A DNA stretch of 64,000 bases, from NCBI GenBank assembly GCA_004352715.1, contig SCFE01000030.1, forward strand, positions 1,632,074 through 1,696,073, read 5' to 3'. The position numbers and the translations under genes were made by a program. This DNA comes from Hofstenia miamia (taxonomy: Eukaryota; Xenacoelomorpha; Acoela). Position 1 is the stretch's first letter. Each line of letters begins with the position of its first letter. Under the pieces are notes generated by a model. It worked only from the letters and a program-made list of their open reading frames with translations, ran no database searches and was not told where the DNA came from. This document shows, piece by piece, positions 52,201 to 61,474 of this stretch.

Positions 52201-55200
52201 CGTACTGACGGCAAGAGACCTGATGGGGCCACAATAACTCCGTGGAATCGTGGAATGTCATTACTGTGGGATGCAACTGTCATTGATACCCTCGCGCCTA
52301 CAAATTTGACAATGGATGACCCACTAGAGCGAGCGGAAATGAGAAAATCATCCAAATATTCTCAACTTGTGGAAAGGGGCTACATGTTTCAACCGATCGC
52401 TTTTGGCACACAAGGAAACTGTGGACCATCAACAATGCAATTCCTTAAAACGCTTGGAAAGCGACTCGTCGAGGAAACCAATGAACCAAGAGCTTCCGCT
52501 TTTTTGAGGAAGCGCATCTCGATCGCCATCCAGATGGGCAATGCTGCCTGTGTGTTGGGTACCGTTGTGGAGGACTGTGAACTCGAAGCCGTATTTTTTA
52601 TTTAATTCATTTGAAATGAACTCTTTACATGTTTAAAAGATATTCTGAAAAATTATTTAAATATCCAGACTCAGCAATTCCAGATGCCCCATTGTTCTAT
52701 ATTAAACCTCAATTGTTATCTTAACTAAGGTCCAATGTTGATTTTGCAACTAAGATGTAATTATTGTAAAGTTCATTTGAAACTAAGCTTATATTGTAAA
52801 GTTGATTGAAAATAAATCATTATATCATTATATACTAAAAAAAAAAAAAACTTGGGAAATCAACAGTCTGTTATACTTCGCCATGACTTCCGCCACTAAA
52901 GGACCAAGTTGATTATATATATATGGCGATTTATAAATACTACTTCTAAAATGCAAGCCTAGTGAGACAGTGTTTTTTTCCCAAAAATTTATTTCGATAA
53001 TAAAAGAATTATAATAATCAAGCTATTTTAAAACATTTACAGTATAAAATAATTTAAAAACTCTGTTAATATTTATCTAAACCACATTTATTGTATGTTA
53101 TTAGGAAGTTATTACTCTTTGAAAATTTAAACTAAAGAAACTTTGATGTTTAAAAACTTTTCCCTAAATTTGAAGTGAGATATGTTTAAAAATTGAATAA
53201 ATAGTGATTTAAAACTAATATAAAAATTATAACGAAGTTGAAAGAATTGATATGATAATTATATAAAATGAGATACAATTCATATAGATTAAATCTTATT
53301 TTTGTGTGAGTGCTTATATTCAGGACACTCTATATCCCATAGAAAGCGTTTCCCTTCTACTAATTGAATTAACTCTACTTCTTTATTGTGGGTCCACATA
53401 ACAATTATAGCGAGCAATGTGATAAAATAATTTTGAAATAATTGGAATTCCTCCAATGCTTTCTTATCTTGGCCTAGGAAGGAAAGTCGTATCTTTTGCA
53501 TGTGGCCTTACTATTCGAAAAGTTAACAATTAGTAATTCAAAGGGTACGTTGTGCGAATGCGCCGGGCCCTGCATCCAAGAATAAATGAATAATGCAAAT
53601 ATTGAAACGCAGGAAGATTATGGGATGCAAAAGTAAAAAAATAATTCTAAAAAAATTTATTTCACCAATTTGTAAAATTGTTATTATTTTGTAATATTTA
53701 TATCATCTGCTAATTAATTACAATAATTTTCTTCCATTTGTGGTCATATTTTTATTAAACAAACGTTTATTACAAAATGGGTGCCACACGGTTAGTCTTT
53801 TGACTATAGTCAAAAAAGTTTTTTTGACTATAGTCAAAAGACTAATCGTGTGGCACCCCCAAAAAGTAACTTTTGCGGTTTACGATTAGTCAAATTATGA
53901 AATAGAAAGTGTTCTATTTGAAGATGACTATTAGTCAAAAGACTAACCGTGTGGCACCCCCGAATAGTCAACTTATTGTAATTTTGAAAGAAAATGGGAA
54001 TTTTGATTTTAAATAACTTTGTACTTTCATCTTAAATTTCATTAATAAATAAACAATATAATTAAGAACCTGGCTTTAGCGCGTTCTTCACTTAATTTCA
54101 TTGGCAACAGCTTGTTCATAAAGGTTGATATGATTTCCTATATTACTTCTTGTGGATTGCAACTTGCAAATTGGGTTAAATGTTTACATAATGCACGCAC
54201 TTGTTTATGAATAAGCAAATAGCTGTTTGATACACTTTGTATTGGGAAATGCATATGAACCCTCTAGTGGCTCATGGGTATGTAATAGATTGTCAAAATA
54301 TTTTGGTTGAATATTCCCATGTACATTTGAATAAAAAGTAAATTGTTTTAGATTAACTTGAATAAGTCATGGCATCATTGCCACCGTTTTTCGTTTTAGC
54401 ATTCTGTTGAATGAATGNTCATGGTTATGTAATAGATTGTCAAAATATTTTGGTTGAATATTCCCATGTATATTTGAATAAAAAGTAAATTGTTTTAGAT
54501 TAACTTGAATAAGTCATGGCATCATTGCCACCGTTTTTCGTTTTAGCATTCTGTTGAATGAATGCAATATAAATGGTAATCAATTTCTTCGGAAGTCCTG
54601 TTCCAAAGGCTGATTTGATAACATCATTATGATGTAAAATTTACTTTACAGATTGCAATGTGCAAATTGGGTTAAATGTTTACATAATTTTATAGCAGCA
54701 CTTGTTTATGACTGGTCACTGAATTATTCAATTTTCTTTGGTGTGGGGTATGCCGTCAAAATGCTTTTAGTCACCCATATTTGATATGTAATTATAGCAA
54801 TTTTACTTAGTAATACTAATAGATTCCATGTATATGCAATGAAATTTGCGCAGAAACCTATTTTTGACTATTAGTCAAAATATTTGANAGCCACTAATGA
54901 AATAACAAATATTTGTATTTTCTTCAGTTAGATTTTCAATTGCAAAGTTTTCAGAAAAAAATCATTATTTGCACAAAAATCGTGGAATTGAGTAATATCA
55001 GACTTTTTCTGAACAGGTGGCAATGATCTCACATCAGTATCCATAAATTTCAAAGCACATACCATTTTGATTCTTTTTTCATTGTCCAATATTTGCTTTA
55101 CAGAAACATAATAATTGGCACTTGACAGTTGTCGTAACCAAGAAAATCTTAATTCTAGACGATCTGATTGAAGAAGACCAAGTCGAACAAATTCATACTT

Positions 55201-58200
55201 ACACTCTATAATTAAATATCGTGCTAAATTAACTAAAGAAAATGTGTTTAATATTAGGGCACAAAAAGTTTCGCAGGACAGTTTAAATTTGTCATTTTTG
55301 TAGTACCATTTCTGCAGCCATTCAGCAAATTTAATAAGAAAGTCGAGTTTCCAGTCTTTATCAGAACGAATGGGGTCCATTTCTGCCAATAACTTATGAT
55401 GACCTTTCGATATTGTTTTCACATTAATTATATTCCAATATATTTACATGAGTTCTATAACTTTCACTGTGCCACTCCAATTGTAGTCATGTGTAGCACT
55501 GTAGTATTTCAAACCAGCCACGGTTAATTCATGAAAGACTGCCAGAAAAAACTTTGATGAGGAACGCTGAATATTAGTAGGACATAACACATTCGTATTT
55601 AATTTCTATGCAATTCTCACATTCATATTTTTTCCAAGCTCGTAAAGCAACTTAATGTGATTGAACTCAGCAACAAAGTACCCTTTATCATCAAAATTCG
55701 GACAGACAAATCGACCTTTTCTTTGGAAGTTATTAAACACACATTTTTAACATTATGGGTGCTATCAACGAGTAAATGAAATGGCTTAATAAATATTTTA
55801 TTTTGAATCAGAAGTAATATTCTAAAAAAATTTATTTCACCAATTTGTAAAATTGTTATTATTTTGTAATATTTATATCATCTGCTAATTAATTACAATA
55901 ATTTTCTTCCATTTGTGGTCATATTTTTATTAAACAAACGTTTATTACAAAATGGGTGCCACACGGTTAGTCTTTTGACTATAGTCAAAAAAGTTTTTTT
56001 GACTATAGTCAAAAGACTAATCGTGTGGCACCCCCAAAAAGTAACTTTTGCGGTTTACGATTAGTCAAATTATGAAATAGAAAGTGTTCTATTTGAAGAT
56101 ATGACTATTAGTCAAAAGACTAACCGTGTGGCACCCCCGAATAGTCAACTTATTGTAATTTTGAAAGAAAATGGGAATTTTGATTTTAAATAACTTTGTA
56201 CTTTCATCTTAAATTTCATTAATAAATAAACAATATAATTAAGAACCTGGCTTTAGCGCGTTCTTCACTTAATTTCATTGGCAACAGCTTGTTCATAAAG
56301 GTTGATATGATTTCCTATATTACTTCTTGTGGATTGCAACTTGCAAATTGGGTTAAATGTTTACATAATGCACGCACTTGTTTATGAATAAGCAAATAGC
56401 TGTTTGATACACTTTGTATTGGGAAATGCATATGAACCCTCTAGTGGCTCATGGTTATGTAATAGATTGTCAAAATATTTTGGTTGAATATTCCCATGTA
56501 CATTTGAATAAAAAGTAAATTGTTTTAGATTAACTTGAATAAGTCATGGCATCATTGCCACCGTTTTTCGTTTTAGCATTCTGTTGAATGAATGAAATAT
56601 AAATGATAATCAATTTCTTCGGAAGTCCTGTTCCAAAGTGTGATTTGATAACATAATTATGATGTAAAATTTACTTTATAGATTGCAACGTGCAAATTAG
56701 GTTAAATGTTTACATAATTTTCTAGCAAGCACTTGTTTATGAATGGTCAATGAATTATGCAGTTTTCTTTGGTGTGGGCTATGCCGTCAAAATGTTTTTA
56801 GTCACCTACATTTGATATGTAATTATAGTAATTCCACTTAATAATACTAATAGATTCCATGTATATGCAATAAAATTTGCGCAGAAACCTATTTTTGACT
56901 ATTAGTCAAAGTATTGACTATTAGTCAAAATATTTGACTAATAGGCAAAATAATACAAAAGCCCAATTTTGTCTATAGTCAAAAGACTAGTCGTGTGGCA
57001 CCCCCTTAAACTTTGCACTCCTCAGAAATAGATGAATGAATTAAAAGTTCACAACAAAGTTGGAATCGCGTACAACTTTTCTTGTGCGCCTCATTAAATC
57101 AAGAAATGTTGCGCACAAAATTGTAAGTGTGTACCCATGGACTCCTAAATGCTAACTGGACAGGAAGTTAAATATTTAATGTGACAATAGTAGGCCTAAT
57201 ATAAAAAATAAATTTTTTATTTTTTTTAAATTAATTTAATTTGGCTGCAAATTTGAACACTTTGAAAGGCATGAAAAGATTATCTATACTTCTTATCAAT
57301 ATAAATGTTGATTTATAACAATATGTAAAATTTCAAAACATAATGTACAGAAAAATAGAAAACATTATTGTACTAATTACTGGATAACTTTTTGATTTTT
57401 CTTTCAGAAAATGAAAGTTTCAACTGTGTATTGAAAACAGTTGTTCTGTTTTTCATAATAATGTTAAACACCATCATTAGAATTTTTTCTAATACATTTC
57501 CATGTTTTTGACATTTAACTTGTCGATATAACACATGTTAGATAGTAAAACACTGCATAGTTAAATGCTTCGTAGAGGTTTGTGTTGCCAACTTTCAGAA
57601 AATAGTCATTATCATTGAGGAAAGAAAAAATCAGGTAGGCAAAGCATACTGAAATGAAGCTAAAGTCCGATGGTCGTTTAAGACCGCCACGATTAATTAA
57701 TTGAAAATAATCATCACATCCAAAAGTAACAGGGAAATCGTCATTTGATGTGAGTATATCATTGCAAATAGCACAATTTACTTTAGAAGTTAATGTCCTT
57801 CCACAATAGCCACTAATGAAATAACAAATATTTGTATTTTCTTCAGTTAGATCTTGAATTGCAAAGTTTTCAGAAAAATCATTATTTGCACAAAAATCGT
57901 GGAATTGAGTAATATCAGACTTTTTCTGAACAGGTGGCAATGATCTCACATTAGTATCCATAAATTTCAAAGCACATACCATTTTGATTCTTTTTTCGTT
58001 ATCCAATATTTGCTTTACAGAAACATAATAATTGGCACCTGACAGTTGTCGTAACCAAGAAAACCTTAATTCTAGACGATCTGATTGAAGAAGACCAAGT
58101 AGAACAAATTCATATTTACACTCTATAATTAAATATCGTGCTAAATTAACTAAAGAAAATGTGTTTAATATTAGGGCACAAAAAGTTTCGGAGGACAGTT

Positions 58201-61200
58201 TAAATTTGTCATTTTTGTAGTACCATTTCTGCAGCCATTCAGCAAATTTAATAAGAAAGTCGAGTTTCCAGTCTTTATCAGAACGAATGGGGTCCATTTC
58301 TGCCAATAACTTATGATGACCTTTCGATATTGTTTTCACATTAATTATATTCCAATATCTTAACATGAGTTCTATAAATTTCACTGTGCCACTCCAATTG
58401 TAGTCATGTGTAGCAGTGTAGCATTTCAATCCAGCCACGGTTGATTCATGAAAGATTGCCAGAAAAAACTTTGACGAGGAACGCTGAATATTAGTAAGAC
58501 ATAACACATTCGCATTTAATTTATATGCAATTCTTACATTCATATCTTTTTCAAGCTCGTAAAGCAACTTAATGTGATTGAACTCAGCAACAAAGCACCC
58601 TTTATCATCAAAATTCGGACAGACAAATCGACCTTTTCTTTGGAAGTTATTAAACACATTTTTAACATTATGGGTGCTATCAACGAGTAAATGAAATGGC
58701 TTAATAAATATTTTATTTTGAATTGGATCAGAAGTAAGCTTACCATTGCTTAACACATGATAGAATTTTCTATTTACTACGTGGTTGTCACAACATGCTC
58801 CAACAACAATTAGTCCACAATCTGTAACAAATTTGTAACAATCCAATATGTGTTTCTCAATTACATCACAAGTAATTTTATGAAGAGGTGCCATGCAAAC
58901 AACTTCTCTAAAGGGACCACCACATGAAGAAATCATCAAACATAACATAGTACGAACAATGTCGTCTTTGTTATCAAGACCAAAAATCTGGCCTTTACAA
59001 AATTCAACTTTTTGAGATGTATAAACCTCGTCAAAAATTATTATGACATGACGTTCTCTTGCATTTAACTTTTTTACGCGTTCTACTATATAGGCTTTTA
59101 TATCTGAGTCGTGAAAACGCGCTCGTATCATTCGCAAATATCTAATAGAAGGTAGTTTTAGTAGAGATTCTCTCTGTAAATAACGATAACATGAAGAACT
59201 TAAAGATTCCATTATGCAAGCATGTGCTAGAAGTTGCTTAGAATACCGTAATGATTGAGATTCAACAGCCAATAAATTTATTTGCTCTGCAGTAAACGTG
59301 AGAGTAGTCTTTAGTTCTGGATTCATAACGTCATCTCGCACTCCTAGTAGCAAGTCTGCAATATAGTGAAGTTTTTCAATGCATCTTGAAGATTCACAGT
59401 AGTTACCATCTAGTAAATTTCCAACACGTGCTAGAATATTTTTCAAATCCGTGAAGGATACAATTTCGGGATATTTACTTAGAATATCTTTAAAATGATT
59501 CAAAGGTATACGAACACCTTTAACATAAGCTTCAAAAAGACACTTTTTAGAACTAAAAGAGACTTTCACAGCAGTCTCTACAGTTAAGCCATTAGTGAAT
59601 GAAATATTTATAAATATCAAACTATCATCAGCAAGAAAAAAGCTAAATTTCATTGGCAAACTGTTTTTTTCTTCCAACAGTTTTTCTTTAAGTTGTAATA
59701 GTGAGGTAAACTTGTCATTTTCAAAAAATTCATTAATCTTAACATCAAGAACCTGACACTCCTTTCGATGTCGTTCAAGAAAACAGGAATCAGTGGATCG
59801 TTTTTTATTTGGTTCACTCGAAAGATAAGCGGGGATTTTGGGAAATATACTGGGAATAGCAGATGATCTTAGAAGTCTAAATATGGAAACATTACATTTT
59901 AATTGCAGTGATTGTCATTTAAATAGGCTATGTATATTCCCTTCTTATTCAAAAATACGTCACCGGACATTTTTTGAAAATTAAGTTTAAAGTGGTTTGT
60001 ACAAGATTGAATAATTTCCATCATATGAAATTTTAAAGCATATCATCTTCAACAATGTTTATCGAATATTATCTTTAGAATATATTATTTGAAATATATA
60101 TATATATATATATATTAAATAAAACAATTAAAACAATATTATATTTTCTAATTAAATACTATTGCAAGACAATATTTAAAATCGCATATTTGAAATTTGG
60201 GTATATAAACAAGATTAGATTCTTTCTTATAAAAATATGAAATATACTATAAAATTACCTTCTGTTCAGATGAATCGAATCGCGCTTTCGCTTTCTTGAT
60301 TTAACCTTATCTAAACTTTCAGTAATGAAGTCTTCCGCATTAAAATGGAGAGAGCATAATCTTGACCATTTTGTTGGTGTAAATTCCATTTACTAAGTAA
60401 TCCTTTATTTTCTAAGGGAAACTTATGCAAAGATATGTCTTGGTTGACTGAAATACTTTTGTAGCCACTTTTGCACCCAGGTGCAGAACATTTATACACC
60501 ATTATGTACACAAACGAACGTCTATGTAATAAAGCAATGCAAAGCAGACTAAATTTGCGCACATGTAATGAGCCATGCGCGGGAGAAAACAATCGGCCTT
60601 CTGTTGTTAACCCGAATTTACAAATCACGTTAATTTCCTGTCCAGTTAGCATTTAGGAGTCCATGGTGTGTACCTTACTTAAAAAGGCGGGAGCTTAATG
60701 TCAGAGTATCATTTTAAATGTAATTTATCCCCCTCTTCGCCCTAGCTCAATTTCGTTCCGCATCCACTAATGTATGCAACAAAACTTCCAAAAAGAAATT
60801 AGCCGTTTACTAAAGTTTTATCTGTGGTAATCCCTAACAGATAGTTCTGTTAAACACTACGTAATTCTGGTAACAATTGTGCAATCGAAAAGTTAAAAAT
60901 TTGTTATGACCAATATATAAAATCTTTATTTTTAAACAAATTTATAGTTGTCATTTGATGGTAATGGTAATTTGTTGGTAATGCCAGTTGGATTTACTGT
61001 TGACCCAACAGCGATATGCTGTTGTCATCCATGACTATTGGCCTGTGTTATGCTAATTTTAGAGTTCCTCACTTTGAGAGTATTTTAATACATAGACGTT
61101 ATTGCAGTCTCAAAATTGACAAAAAAAGTAGGAGTTCGTTGGCGAAGTTGTCGTCCTTATGTATCTCTAGAATTTTGAATTAATTATTTAAAAATCCTTT

Positions 61201-61433
61201 ATTTTAGACAAAAGAAAACGAGTTTAAAAAAATTTATAACGATATGATTTCAAAACGAGAAAAGGTGCAGGAATTATGGAGCGACATATTGAAGAAATGC
61301 AAGTTACCTCGGAATACTGAAGTACTGCCAGATACGTTTTCAAAGGTAATATTTATGTTTATATATTATGCCCAAAGAAAAAAGTGCGCCAGTTTTCGAT
61401 TACTAATAATCAACGCAATATATATATATATAC

Positions 61434-61474
<41 letters not shown>

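Larger units (their letters stand above)
53640..55808. repeat. Composite partial duplicate of 55811-58739
   Basis: Three pieces, 53640-54417, 54419-54887 and 54889-55808, match 55811-56593, about 56449-56937 and about 57812-58739 respectively. The first two pieces overlap by about 140 bp of the same sequence. Both internal joins are single N bases (54418, 54888). About 870 bp present in the right copy (56938-57811) are missing. Divergence by eye is a few percent and appears higher in the middle piece. Confidence 0.8.
57136..60665 (-). mobile_element. Complete P-element/THAP9-like transposon
   Basis: Perfect 31-bp terminal inverted repeats, 57136-57166 and 60635-60665, start with CATGGACTCCTAAATG. 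The 9-mer GTGTGTACC directly abuts both ends (57127-57135 and 60666-60674). P elements are known for 31-bp inverted repeats starting with CATG and for 8-bp target duplications, so structure and coding content agree. The element is 3530 bp and its only gene, on the minus strand, fills most of it. Perfect terminal repeats point to recent activity. Confidence 0.93.
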
